DNA of 64,000 bases, from positions 62,001 through 126,000 of the forward strand of contig NZ_PDZL01000008.1 in the NCBI RefSeq assembly GCF_002735705.1. Direction: 5' to 3'. Numbering within the stretch: position 1 is the first letter of the stretch; the number at the start of each line of letters is the position of its first letter. Below are positions 1-7,759 of the stretch, piece after piece. Source of the DNA: Janthinobacterium sp. BJB426. Its GTDB lineage: Bacteria > Pseudomonadota > Gammaproteobacteria > Burkholderiales > Burkholderiaceae_D. The translations under genes were made by a program, and so were the position numbers. The notes beneath the pieces are model-generated. The model was not told the origin of the DNA and did no database searches. It saw only the letters and a list, made by a program, of their open reading frames with translations.

Positions 1-312
1 CGGCGGATACAGCAGTTCGAAACTGCAGCTGTGCTGCTGCGCCATGGCGCGCCGGTACTGCGTTTCCAGTTCCGTGCCCTGCAAATCGGGACAGGCTTGC
101 CACAGATTGTTGCCTGCCAGGCTGGCGCCAGGCGGACGCTGCGGTACAAGCATGTCGGCGCCGCGCGTATTGATATAGCGGATGGTCCAGTCGCGGTCGA
201 GCAGGCAGAAACCATCGGTGATGCTTTCCAGTAAGTTGGCCAGGCGCTCGTCGGAGAGGCTCAGCGGCGCTGATGGAGGCAGCAGATCTTGCGTGCGGTC
301 AGGCTTGGCCAT
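1..312 (-). CDS. PAS-domain sensor protein, N-terminal fragment (runs off window start)
   Basis: The first 104 codons of a leftward gene whose remainder lies outside the window. The ATG at 312 is preceded by an AGGA 8 bases upstream. Residues from about 17 onward (DERLANLLESITDGF, then CLLDRDWTIRYIN) are typical of a PAS fold used to sense ligands or redox state. Such N-termini usually belong to sensor histidine kinases or diguanylate cyclases, but no output domain is present here, so the class cannot be decided. There is no signal peptide or membrane segment in the visible part, so this portion looks cytoplasmic. Confidence 0.75.
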   Translation of the reverse strand, partial: MAKPDRTQDLLPPSAPLSLSDERLANLLESITDGFCLLDRDWTIRYINTRGADMLVPQRPPGASLAGNNLWQACPDLQGTELETQYRRAMAQQHSCSFELLYPP

Positions 313-512
313 CGGAAATCCTGCAACAGTGAGTCTGCCGCACGGGCTCTTGCCCCACCGGGCCGCCGCCGCTCAGCTCAGTTAAATGGGTCATGTTGGT
401 CAATGCCCGCCGTGATGAATGAGGGGAGGCACAAGCGCCCCTGTCTGGCTGGTATTGTAGCCCCAAGCGGCGCGGCGCCTCCGCACGCTTGCGCGCCACT
501 TGCAGATAGCAC

Positions 513-541
513 TGGACAGGCTGGAAAGCAGTCCCTATAAT
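513..541 (+). promoter_or_regulatory. Orphan sigma70-like promoter
   Basis: TGGACA, 17 bases, then a perfect TATAAT. It points toward the tRNA-Arg cluster but lies about 200 bases upstream of it, and no open frame starts behind it. It may produce a small transcript or a longer tRNA precursor. The call rests on sequence match only. Confidence 0.45.
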
Positions 542-701
542 CCCGCTTCTTTCGAGACAGCAACTTCTCGATTCGCTGGAGGCTCCTGTGAAAGCAGAAG
601 TGTCCATCGATAAAAAGGCGTGAGCTTTTTAGCAGTGAAAAGGTAGTCGATCATGCGGGGCGGTATTCTGCAAAATCAGCTAAGCGATTGAAAAATCGAA
701 C

Positions 702-730
702 TTTTCAAAGCGAAATGAATACGCTATAAT
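702..730 (+). promoter_or_regulatory. Promoter of the tRNA-Arg 1-3 transcript
   Basis: TTTTCA, 17 bases, TATAAT ending 10 bases before the first tRNA. No comparable promoter is seen before tRNA copies 2 and 3, and a terminator follows copy 3, so one precursor carrying three tRNAs is likely. Confidence 0.6.
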
Positions 731-740
731 GTTTGCCTGC

Positions 741-817
741 GCGGCTGTAGCTCAGCTGGATAGAGTACTTGGCTACGAACCAAGGGGTCGTGGGTTCAAT
801 TCCTGCCAGCCGCACCA
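741..817 (+). tRNA. tRNA-Arg (ACG), copy 1
   Basis: A 77-base tRNA with CCA encoded. The acceptor stem pairs GCGGCTG with CAGCCGC, the anticodon loop reads CTACGAA with anticodon ACG, and the T-loop is GGTTCAATTCC. The ACG anticodon (inosine-modified at A34 by TadA) reads CGU, CGC and CGA. Identical to the three copies downstream. Confidence 0.97.
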
Positions 818-899
818 GAATACTGAAAATCAGACTTTGCCTGGTTTTGTCGTACCAAGTTTCACCTCCATGTTGTTGATGGAATGTTGTAGAAGTTTT

Positions 900-976
900 G
901 CGGCTGTAGCTCAGCTGGATAGAGTACTTGGCTACGAACCAAGGGGTCGTGGGTTCAATTCCTGCCAGCCGCACCA
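900..976 (+). tRNA. tRNA-Arg (ACG), copy 2
   Basis: A 77-base copy identical to copy 1 over its full length including CCA. The 82-base spacer before it shares no long identity with the other spacers, so only the tRNA itself is kept identical. Confidence 0.97.
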
Positions 977-1054
977 GTATTGCCAAGATGGAGTTCGCTT
1001 CGTTTTGATGAAAGTTTCAAGCTTCGCGCCGTCCGGCGAAGTGTGTCAGAGTTT

Positions 1055-1131
1055 GCGGCTGTAGCTCAGCTGGATAGAGTACTTGGCTACGAACCAAGGG
1101 GTCGTGGGTTCAATTCCTGCCAGCCGCACCA
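1055..1131 (+). tRNA. tRNA-Arg (ACG), copy 3
   Basis: Identical 77-base copy with encoded CCA. It is the last tRNA of the first transcript: a strong intrinsic terminator starts 19 bases after it. Confidence 0.97.
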
Positions 1132-1150
1132 GTATCAGCAGTAGTGAAAA

Positions 1151-1182
1151 AACCCGGAAAGTTCGCTTTCCGGGTTTTTTTT
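1151..1182 (+). terminator. Intrinsic terminator after tRNA copy 3
   Basis: An 11-bp perfect stem (AACCCGGAAAG with CTTTCCGGGTT) closed by a TTCG tetraloop and followed by a T-run. It separates copies 1-3 from copy 4. Confidence 0.9.
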
Positions 1183-1253
1183 CGTCATCACGGCGGGAAG
1201 GCAGGGCCCATGTTGGCAGCCTGGGCAATTGTGAAATATCCGCACGGCGCCCT

Positions 1254-1281
1254 TTGCCATTCTGCAAAGCCCTGCTATAAT
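1254..1281 (+). promoter_or_regulatory. Promoter of tRNA-Arg copy 4
   Basis: TTGCCA, 16 bases, perfect TATAAT, ending 10 bases before copy 4. It lies after the terminator of copies 1-3, so copy 4 is an independent transcript. Confidence 0.6.
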
Positions 1282-1291
1282 CTTGTCTTAG

Positions 1292-1368
1292 GCGGCTGTA
1301 GCTCAGCTGGATAGAGTACTTGGCTACGAACCAAGGGGTCGTGGGTTCAATTCCTGCCAGCCGCACCA
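1292..1368 (+). tRNA. tRNA-Arg (ACG), copy 4
   Basis: Identical 77-base copy with encoded CCA, with its own promoter and terminator. Confidence 0.97.
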
Positions 1369-1375
1369 GAATATT

Positions 1376-1408
1376 GGGGGTCAGATTGTAAAATCTGATC
1401 CCCTTTTT
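1376..1408 (+). terminator. Intrinsic terminator after tRNA copy 4
   Basis: GGGGGTCAGATT pairs with AATCTGATCCCC (12 bp including one G-U pair) around a GTAA loop, followed by TTTTT. It also lies 16 bases beyond the stop of the converging AraC gene. Confidence 0.85.
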
Positions 1409-1423
1409 CGTTTCCGAATGGAT

Positions 1424-2299
1424 TTACGCTGTGCCTGTGGCGCCGCGCCGGTATTGCAGGCGAAACGCGCGCGGCGTGACATGCCTGGCGGCGCGGAACT
1501 GGCGGTTGAAATGCGCGAGATTGCGGTAGCCCGCCTCTTGCGCGATGACGGCGATGGCCAGATTGCTCTCGATCAGCTGTTGGCAGGCGCGGCCGATGCG
1601 AAGCCGCGCCAGGTACTCGCCCGGCGTGCAATGCGCGTGGCGCTTGAAGCAGCGGTGAAACGCGCCCAGCGACAGCGCCGCCCGCTGCGCCAGGGTTTCC
1701 AGTGCGATCTCTTCCCGGAAATGCGCGTGCATGTAGTCAAACACGATAGCCATGCGCTTTTGCTGCCCATCGGCATGCATCGGCGCCAGCGCTTCCGACG
1801 CCAGCGGCTGCGCACTGCCATCGCCCGCCAGGTCCAGCAGCACGTCGAGCAGCAGCGGCAGGCGTTGCGGCACGGGCAGTTCATTGAGTTGCAGCAACCT
1901 GGCCGCGCTGCGCGCGCTCGTTGCCGGCGAAAAATGCAGGGCAGGGCCGGCGCGGCGCGCCAGTTGCCGCACGCTGTGCAATTCCGGAAAACACGCCGCC
2001 AGCTGCTCCACCCATTCCAGCGAAAACCACACGACGACGGCCAGCATGGGCTGCGTGCTGTCGATGCGCTCGCTGGCCGACCACGTGTGCGGCAAATTCG
2101 GTCCCAGCAGCACCAGGTCGCCCGGTTCGAAGTCGCCCAGATGGTCGCCGATATAGCGTTGCCCCCGCGCATTGACCGTCAGGGTCAGCTCGAATTGCGG
2201 GTGGTAGTGCCAGAGGAAGGGAATCGCATCGAGTTCGCGCCACAACAAGCCCCAGGAGTGGCCCGTCGGAATCGTGACTTGTTCGAATAAAGGCGTCAT
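1424..2299 (-). CDS. AraC family transcriptional regulator
   Basis: A 291-residue protein of usual AraC/XylS length. Residues about 10-150 form a cupin-like sensing domain (LWHYHPQFELTLTV, then GDLVLLGPNLPHTW). Residues about 190-285 carry the double helix-turn-helix, with the conserved second motif IAQEAGYRNLAHFNRQFR. It is divergent from the dioxygenase/hydroxyacid dehydrogenase pair, with 115 bases between the two start codons, which is the usual arrangement for a local activator. It probably controls that pair, and possibly itself. The inducer cannot be predicted from the sequence. Confidence 0.9.
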   Translation of the reverse strand: MTPLFEQVTIPTGHSWGLLWRELDAIPFLWHYHPQFELTLTVNARGQRYIGDHLGDFEPGDLVLLGPNLPHTWSASERIDSTQPMLAVVVWFSLEWVEQLAACFPELHSVRQLARRAGPALHFSPATSARSAARLLQLNELPVPQRLPLLLDVLLDLAGDGSAQPLASEALAPMHADGQQKRMAIVFDYMHAHFREEIALETLAQRAALSLGAFHRCFKRHAHCTPGEYLARLRIGRACQQLIESNLAIAVIAQEAGYRNLAHFNRQFRAARHVTPRAFRLQYRRGATGTA

Positions 2300-2414
2300 C
2301 GTGACGTTTTGAGGTGGTGGATGGTCAGGATAGTATCAGCTTTGGTTGCTGCGCACGCATTTTACGCGGCACTGCCGAAGCACAATCTGTCTCACACCAA
2401 CACAGGAGACAGCG

Positions 2415-3374
2415 ATGCAAGAAGACCGATATCAGTACGGCGAAGACCGTCCCGGCAACCCGTCCGTGGCCTACACGGAACAGACCCAGTTGCGCGACAT
2501 CCAGAAACAGCTGCCCCTGCGCGTGCTGTCCGACAGCGACTTTTTGCACTGGCAAACCTACGGTTACGTCATCGTCAAGGATGCCGTGTCGCCGGAACAG
2601 GTGCGCCGCACAACCGATTTCTTGTGGGAATTCCAGGGACTCGACCAGAACGACCCCGCCACCTGGAACCAGGACCAGTTGCGCGACCATGCGATGAAAG
2701 AACTCAACGGTTCCGGCATGGTCGAGGCCTACCACAACCAGACCCTGTGGGATAACCGCCAGACTCAACGCGTGTACGATGCCTTTGTCGACATCTGGGA
2801 CCGTCAGGATTTGTGGGTGACCATCGACCGCGCCAACCTGAACACGCCGAACAATGGCAAGCGCAAGTTTGGCGGCTTCATCCACTGGGATGCCGACACC
2901 ACGCTCGACCCGCTGCCCGTCAACGTGCAGGGCGTGCTGGCCCTGTCCGACACCTCGACCGAGAGCGGCGGCTTTCAATGCTATCCGGAATTGTTCAACA
3001 ACTTGCTGGCGTGGCGCAAGACCGTGCCGCTTGATCGCAACCCGTGGCAGCCGGACCTGGCGACGGTGCCGTACCCGATGGAATTCATCGCCATGAAGAA
3101 AGGGGAGTTATTGATCTTCAACAGCCTGCTGGCGCACGGCATCCGTCCGAACACGTCCACCGACCAGGTGCGTTTGGCGCAATACATTTCCTTTACGCCG
3201 GCGCAGGAAGACAATCAAACGCTGCGCGACTGGCGCGTGCAAAGCTGGCGCGAGCGCAGCGCACCGCAGGGCTATGCGTTTCCCGGCGACCCCGAGGAAA
3301 AGGAAAAGCTGCGCTATCCGCAGGCGCAGTTGAGTGAACTGGGCGAGAAGATCCTCGGCGCGCGCAGTTGGTAA
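2415..3374 (+). CDS. Phytanoyl-CoA dioxygenase (PhyH) family protein
   Basis: A 319-residue Fe(II)/2-oxoglutarate-dependent dioxygenase. The ATG at 2415 follows an AGGAG at 2404-2408; in-frame codons further upstream lack such a site. The iron triad is visible as HWD (H157, D159) and H241 in LAHGIRPN, with R253 a candidate for binding 2-oxoglutarate. Family members hydroxylate substrates such as fatty acyl-CoAs at the alpha carbon, as well as ectoine and many secondary metabolites. The next gene, 82 bases on, encodes a 2-hydroxyacid dehydrogenase, so the two may act in sequence. The substrate is unknown. Confidence 0.85.
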   Translation: MQEDRYQYGEDRPGNPSVAYTEQTQLRDIQKQLPLRVLSDSDFLHWQTYGYVIVKDAVSPEQVRRTTDFLWEFQGLDQNDPATWNQDQLRDHAMKELNGSGMVEAYHNQTLWDNRQTQRVYDAFVDIWDRQDLWVTIDRANLNTPNNGKRKFGGFIHWDADTTLDPLPVNVQGVLALSDTSTESGGFQCYPELFNNLLAWRKTVPLDRNPWQPDLATVPYPMEFIAMKKGELLIFNSLLAHGIRPNTSTDQVRLAQYISFTPAQEDNQTLRDWRVQSWRERSAPQGYAFPGDPEEKEKLRYPQAQLSELGEKILGARSW

Positions 3375-3456
3375 GTGTGGCGGCATTGCCTGCCGGATAG
3401 ACAATTTCCGGTAAATGCACGATCATGGTTCGACTTGCCATCGACCGAGGAAACGC

Positions 3457-4602
3457 ATGAGTATCATCACCTGCATCGAAGACTTGCGCGTGCTGGCCCA
3501 GAAACGGGTGCCGCGCATGTTTTACGACTACGCCGATTCCGGCTCCTGGACGGAATCGACGTACCGCGCCAACAACAGCGATTTCGCCAGGATCAAATTC
3601 CGCCAGCGCGTGGCCGTCAATCTGGAAAACCGCAGCCTGGCGTCGACCATGGTGGGCCAGCACGTGTCGATGCCGGTGGCCCTGTCGCCCACGGGCTTGA
3701 CGGGCATGCAGCATGCGGATGGCGAAATCCTCGCGGCCCAGGCGGCCGAGCGCTTCGGCGTGCCGTTCACCCTGTCGACCATGAGCATTTGCTCGATCGA
3801 GGACGTGGCGGCGAACACGACGAAACCGTTCTGGTTCCAGCTGTATGTGATGAAAGACCGTGAATTCATCAACCGCCTGATCGACCGCGCCAAGGCGGCC
3901 AAGTGCGGCGCGCTGGTATTGACGCTCGACTTGCAGGTGCTGGGCCAGCGCCACAAGGACTTGCGCAACGGCCTGTCGGCGCCGCCGAAACTGACGATTC
4001 CAAATATCCTCAACATGGCCACCAAGCCGCGCTGGGTGGCGGGCATGCTGGGCACGAAACGGCGCGGTTTCGGCAACATCGTCGGGCACGCCACGTCCGT
4101 GTCGGACATGTCGTCGCTGTCGGCCTGGACGCAGCAGCAGTTCGACCTGAGCCTGTCGTGGGCGGACGTGGAATGGATCAAGCAGCGCTGGGGCGGAAAA
4201 CTCATCATCAAGGGCATCATGGACCCGGAAGACGCGCGCCTGGCCGTGGAAAGCGGCGCCGACGCACTGATCGTCTCGAACCACGGCGGGCGCCAGCTCG
4301 ATGGCGCGCAATCGTCGATCGAAGCCTTGCCGGCCATCGTCGACGCCGTCGGCAGCCAGATCGAAGTGCACATGGATGGCGGCATCCGCTCGGGCCAGGA
4401 CGTGATCAAGGCCGTGGCGCTGGGCGCGAAAGGCGTGTACATCGGCCGCCCGTTTTTATACGGCCTGGGCGCCATGGGCGGGCCGGGCGTGACCAAATGC
4501 CTGGACATCATCCGCAATGAACTCGACCTGACGATGGCCTTTTGCGGCTTGCGCGACTTGCAGCAGGTGGATAAAAAGATCCTGCTGCCGGGGACGTTTT
4601 AA
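3457..4602 (+). CDS. lldD: FMN-dependent alpha-hydroxyacid dehydrogenase (L-lactate dehydrogenase-like)
   Basis: 381 residues of the FMN TIM-barrel family that includes L-lactate dehydrogenase (LldD), glycolate oxidase and mandelate dehydrogenase. Visible signatures are FYDYADSGSW near the N-terminus, IIKGIMDPEDA with its flavin-contacting lysine, the catalytic SNHGGRQLD (His base, Arg for the carboxylate), and DGGIRSGQD/GRPFLYG at the phosphate site. The ATG at 3457 has a GAGG 7 bases upstream. It oxidises an L-2-hydroxyacid to a 2-oxoacid. Lactate is the default substrate, but its pairing with a PhyH dioxygenase instead of a lactate permease leaves other substrates possible. Its stop overlaps the converging gene by 4 bases. 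Confidence 0.85.
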   Translation: MSIITCIEDLRVLAQKRVPRMFYDYADSGSWTESTYRANNSDFARIKFRQRVAVNLENRSLASTMVGQHVSMPVALSPTGLTGMQHADGEILAAQAAERFGVPFTLSTMSICSIEDVAANTTKPFWFQLYVMKDREFINRLIDRAKAAKCGALVLTLDLQVLGQRHKDLRNGLSAPPKLTIPNILNMATKPRWVAGMLGTKRRGFGNIVGHATSVSDMSSLSAWTQQQFDLSLSWADVEWIKQRWGGKLIIKGIMDPEDARLAVESGADALIVSNHGGRQLDGAQSSIEALPAIVDAVGSQIEVHMDGGIRSGQDVIKAVALGAKGVYIGRPFLYGLGAMGGPGVTKCLDIIRNELDLTMAFCGLRDLQQVDKKILLPGTF

Positions 4603-5261
4603 GCGGAGGCTGGCGCCAGCCTTTCCCACGGCTCGCGGAACGTGGACGCATCGAGCGGCCGCGCATGCGGGTCGTCGGGCTGGAACAGGCCGCCGATCAG
4701 CATATCCTGGATGGCGCCCGTGAAGCCGCCATACGCGGCGCGGCCCCACTGACGTTGGGTGCGGGCGAAGACGACGGCGTCTTGTTGCACGGCCAGTTGC
4801 GCCAGGGATAGGCGCAAGGCGGCGGCCGCATCGGGCCCCATGTCCGTGGCGATCGCGCACACCAGGCGCTGGCTGAATTGCAAGGTTTTGCCCGCCCGTC
4901 CCAGCAGCGATTCATTGGCCAGGGCGAGGAACAGATCGGGCGCCTGGTCGTCTTTTTCGCAGGTCGTCCACGATGGCGCCCAGGCTTCCAGGCTCATGAA
5001 GCGCGCTTCCGTCGTGGCCGCCGTATGCGTCCACTTGGCGTGCGATTTGCCGTTCCAGCCCAGGCGGCCAAAGGGAACCGGCTTGCCCTTGGGATTGTAT
5101 TGATGGCTGCGCACGCCGGCCTTGCCCCGCGCGCTGGCTTGCGCGATCAGGCCATCGAGGCTGGCGGCAAACGGCGTCCATTGCGCCGCCTCCCACAGTG
5201 GCGGCGCATCGGGCGCGGCCAGCAGCAGGAAGACCTCGTAATCACGTGAAAAAAACGCCAT
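4599..5261 (-). CDS. Hypothetical protein, operon partner of CPBP protease
   Basis: 220 residues, soluble, without signal peptide or membrane segments; I do not recognise a family. It is rich in Trp, with a motif GRLGWNGKSHAKWTH near residue 65. The ATG at 5261 uses an AAGGAA that overlaps the stop codon of the upstream CPBP gene, only 9 bases away, so the two are translated from one message. Its end overlaps the converging lactate dehydrogenase gene by 4 bases. The function is unknown. Confidence 0.7.
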   Translation of the reverse strand: MAFFSRDYEVFLLLAAPDAPPLWEAAQWTPFAASLDGLIAQASARGKAGVRSHQYNPKGKPVPFGRLGWNGKSHAKWTHTAATTEARFMSLEAWAPSWTTCEKDDQAPDLFLALANESLLGRAGKTLQFSQRLVCAIATDMGPDAAAALRLSLAQLAVQQDAVVFARTQRQWGRAAYGGFTGAIQDMLIGGLFQPDDPHARPLDASTFREPWERLAPASA

Positions 5262-5270
5262 GCAGATTCC

Positions 5271-6032
5271 TTATGGTTGCAACAAGGCCGCCCGCTGGCT
5301 GGGGCGCAGCAGGTAGACGCCGTACAGGCACAAGGGCAGCACGGCCAGCAGGGCGATAGTCGGCAGGATCGATGCGCCGTCTTCGGCCGGGTTGGGCAAG
5401 GTGGCTGTCACCAGCGCGTAATCCCACAGTCCATGCACGAGCACCATAGGCCAGATGGAGCGGGTGCGCAGGCGGATGGCCGCGTAGCCGACGCCCTGCA
5501 GGGTGGCGGCCACGGCTTGCCACAAGGCGCCGCTGACGTCGCCCGTGGCCAGGCCGTTGGCGGTGTGAGCCAGGCCGAACAGCGCCGAGGACATCAGGAC
5601 GGCTGGCCAGACGGCGTAGCGGTCCAGCATGCCCTGCAGCAAGATAGCGCGGAACATCAGCTCTTCCGAGATGGCCACCAGCGCCGCATTGCCAGCGACG
5701 ATCAGCAGCACGCGCGGCTGCGGCCAGCCGCCGGCCCAGGCCAGCAACAGCATCAGCAGCGCATACAGCAGGGGCGGCGAGACGAGCCACACTGTTTTCC
5801 ATGGCTGCGGCGCGCACAGGCCTGCTTCGCGGGGCCGGCTTGACGCCAGCAGCAGCGCCAGCGCGAACAGGGCGGCCAGCGCCCATGACAGGCCGATACG
5901 GCCGGTGACGGCTGTGCCTGGCAAGGCGTAGCCGGCGGATTCCAGCCAGCGGCCGCCCATGCTCAAGCCCAGCCAGACGGCCAGTGCACTGAGGGTGACC
6001 GGCAAGGTGAGGGCGATTCTTTTTCTGCACAT
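5271..6032 (-). CDS. CPBP family intramembrane metalloprotease-like protein
   Basis: 253 residues with about seven hydrophobic segments. The family motifs are present: SEELMFR (EExxxR), FGLAHTANG (His in the second motif) and HGLWDYAL (third motif). CPBP (Abi/CAAX protease and bacteriocin-processing) proteins are intramembrane proteases, several linked to prenyl-protein processing or bacteriocin self-immunity; the substrate here is unknown. The start at 6032 has a GAGG 7 bases upstream. An alternative start at 6044 would overlap the stop of the diguanylate cyclase gene as ATGA but has a weaker ribosome site. Either way translation is coupled. Confidence 0.85.
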   Translation of the reverse strand: MCRKRIALTLPVTLSALAVWLGLSMGGRWLESAGYALPGTAVTGRIGLSWALAALFALALLLASSRPREAGLCAPQPWKTVWLVSPPLLYALLMLLLAWAGGWPQPRVLLIVAGNAALVAISEELMFRAILLQGMLDRYAVWPAVLMSSALFGLAHTANGLATGDVSGALWQAVAATLQGVGYAAIRLRTRSIWPMVLVHGLWDYALVTATLPNPAEDGASILPTIALLAVLPLCLYGVYLLRPSQRAALLQP

Positions 6033-6040
6033 GGTCGGCC

Positions 6041-7669
6041 TCATGCTGCTGGCACGCTGCTGCTGACGCGGTTGCGGCCCGTGTTTTTCGACTGGTACAG
6101 CAAGGTGTCGGCTTCGCGTATCAGCTCGCTGCTCTCCGTGCGTCGCTCCTGGCCCGGCTGCAGCGTGGCCGCGCCCAGGCTGACGGTCACGACGCCATTT
6201 GCGCTGGCCGCATGGGGAATCTGCAAGGCTTCCACCGCCGAGCGGATGGCTTCTGCGACTTCCAGCGCACCTGCGGCATTGGTGCCAGGCATGATCACGG
6301 CGAACTCTTCGCCGCCGTAGCGGGCCGCCAGGTCTTCGGCCCGGCCGACGCTGCGCGCCACGGCGCCAGCAACGGACTGCAGGCATGCGTCGCCCGCCAC
6401 GTGGCCATACTGGTCGTTGAATTTCTTGAAGAAATCCACGTCGAGCATGATCAGCGATACCGCGTGCCCGCTGCGCTGGGCGCGCTTCAGTTCATGCGCC
6501 AGGGTCTCGTCGAAACAGCGGCGGTTGGCCAGTCCCGTCAAGCCGTCTTGCGACGCCCGCGCCGCCAGATCCGCGTTCGCGTGTCGTAGTTCCGTCGTGG
6601 CCTGGCGCAGGCTGGCTTCGATACGGTCGCGTACGGCAATCTGCCGCATCAGCCTGCGGAACAGGTAGAGCAGCGCCGCCCCCGCCGCCAGCGACGCCAG
6701 CACGATTTGCATGCTCAGCCGTTGCCACTCGGCAAAGATGTCTTCCTTCGACAAGCCTGCCGCCACGATGACGGGAAAGCGTTCCAGGTGGCGATAGCTG
6801 TACAGCCGCTCGATTTCGTCCACCTTGGCCGTCATCATGGCCGTGCCGACCGGCCCTTTTTCGCGGTAGGCGCGCAAGAGTGCGCCCGATGAAATATCCA
6901 TGCCGATGACATCGGGCTGGAACGGCCGCCGGTAGATCAAGGTGCCGTCGTCGAGGGCAAAGAATGCCGTGCCCGTCTTGCCAAGGCTGAGGCTCTCGTA
7001 GATGCGTTCGAACGAGGCCAGCCCCAGGGTGACCAGCACCACGCCGGCAAAGGAACCGTCCGCCGATTCCACCCGGCGCGACACGGGCAAGACCCATTGC
7101 CCCGTCGATTTGCTGCGCACGGGCGCGCTGATGCGGCTGCCCAGCTGCGCATGCGTCTTGTGATAGATAAAGTAGTCGCGGTCCGCGTTGTTGCCGTCCT
7201 GCCTGGTGCCGGACGAGGTGGCGAGCCAATCGCCCTGGCTGTCAAAAATGAAGACGCCGGCAATTTCCACGATATTCCTGGACAGTTGCACCAGATGGGA
7301 TTCCAGCCGCTCGCCGGTCGCGTCATTATTGCCTTCGTTGCGGACGTGTTCGGCAATATCTTCCAGCATCGCATCGGCGATTTCCAGTTCCATGTACGCT
7401 TGCGTCGCCAGGGCGCGCGCCATGTTTTCCGTCGCCGCGCTCGCTTCGCGCAGGCGGACCGCATGCGAAGACCAGACGATCCAGATGGTCATGCCAAGCA
7501 GCATGGCGCACATGCAGAAGAAGCCGATGCTGGCCCAGACGATCACTGGCCGCTTGTGCTTGCTCAAGACCTCGGGCTGCGCCGTGGCGTCGATAACTGG
7601 TGCGTCCTTTACTGCGTGCATAGGCGAATCATGAAGTTGCATCAATGATATGGTGAAAAATATTGCCAT
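6041..7669 (-). CDS. Membrane diguanylate cyclase with periplasmic sensor (dCache-like)
   Basis: 542 residues. A membrane helix at about 41-63, a periplasmic region of about 250 residues with PDC/dCache features, a second helix at about 318-338, then a GGDEF domain. The active site is GGEEF at 452-456, and an RxxD inhibitory site (RAED) lies five residues before it, so the enzyme should make c-di-GMP and be feedback inhibited. The start is uncertain: 7669, 7642 and 7621 all lack a clear ribosome site. It is first in an operon with the CPBP protease and an unknown protein. Confidence 0.9.
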   Translation of the reverse strand: MAIFFTISLMQLHDSPMHAVKDAPVIDATAQPEVLSKHKRPVIVWASIGFFCMCAMLLGMTIWIVWSSHAVRLREASAATENMARALATQAYMELEIADAMLEDIAEHVRNEGNNDATGERLESHLVQLSRNIVEIAGVFIFDSQGDWLATSSGTRQDGNNADRDYFIYHKTHAQLGSRISAPVRSKSTGQWVLPVSRRVESADGSFAGVVLVTLGLASFERIYESLSLGKTGTAFFALDDGTLIYRRPFQPDVIGMDISSGALLRAYREKGPVGTAMMTAKVDEIERLYSYRHLERFPVIVAAGLSKEDIFAEWQRLSMQIVLASLAAGAALLYLFRRLMRQIAVRDRIEASLRQATTELRHANADLAARASQDGLTGLANRRCFDETLAHELKRAQRSGHAVSLIMLDVDFFKKFNDQYGHVAGDACLQSVAGAVARSVGRAEDLAARYGGEEFAVIMPGTNAAGALEVAEAIRSAVEALQIPHAASANGVVTVSLGAATLQPGQERRTESSELIREADTLLYQSKNTGRNRVSSSVPAA

Positions 7670-7759
7670 AGTACATTAAAAGCAGCGCCACAAAATTGCC
7701 ACATCGTTATAGTTGCATGGAATAATAAGTATCGTTCTTGAACCATCGATTGGAGTTGC

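Larger units (their letters stand above)
313..740. other. Intergenic region without a supported gene
   Basis: This 428-base stretch lies between the leftward PAS gene and the first tRNA. Open frames here have no ribosome binding site and no recognisable protein. It holds two rightward promoter-like sequences, at 513-541 and 702-730. The second serves the tRNAs. The first has no gene behind it: it is followed by short inverted repeats, CGAGA/TCTCG near 554-571 and AAAAAG/CTTTTT near 613-631, and could drive a small RNA or act as an additional distal tRNA promoter. Confidence 0.6.

Noticed and set aside
705..1366. Leftward open frames across the tRNA cluster encoding repeated LVRLAGIEPTTPWF-type peptides
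   Set aside because: They are the antisense translation of the tRNA-Arg genes, a familiar false protein. The tRNA structures explain the sequence fully.
741..1368. Four repeats with unique spacers, superficially like a CRISPR array
   Set aside because: Each repeat is a complete 77-base tRNA with CCA, and the spacers are 78-160 bases of uneven length. No cas genes are present.
741..1408. tRNA cluster as an attachment site of a genomic island
   Set aside because: No integrase, no truncated tRNA copy and no mobile genes occur nearby. All four copies are full length with their own signals.
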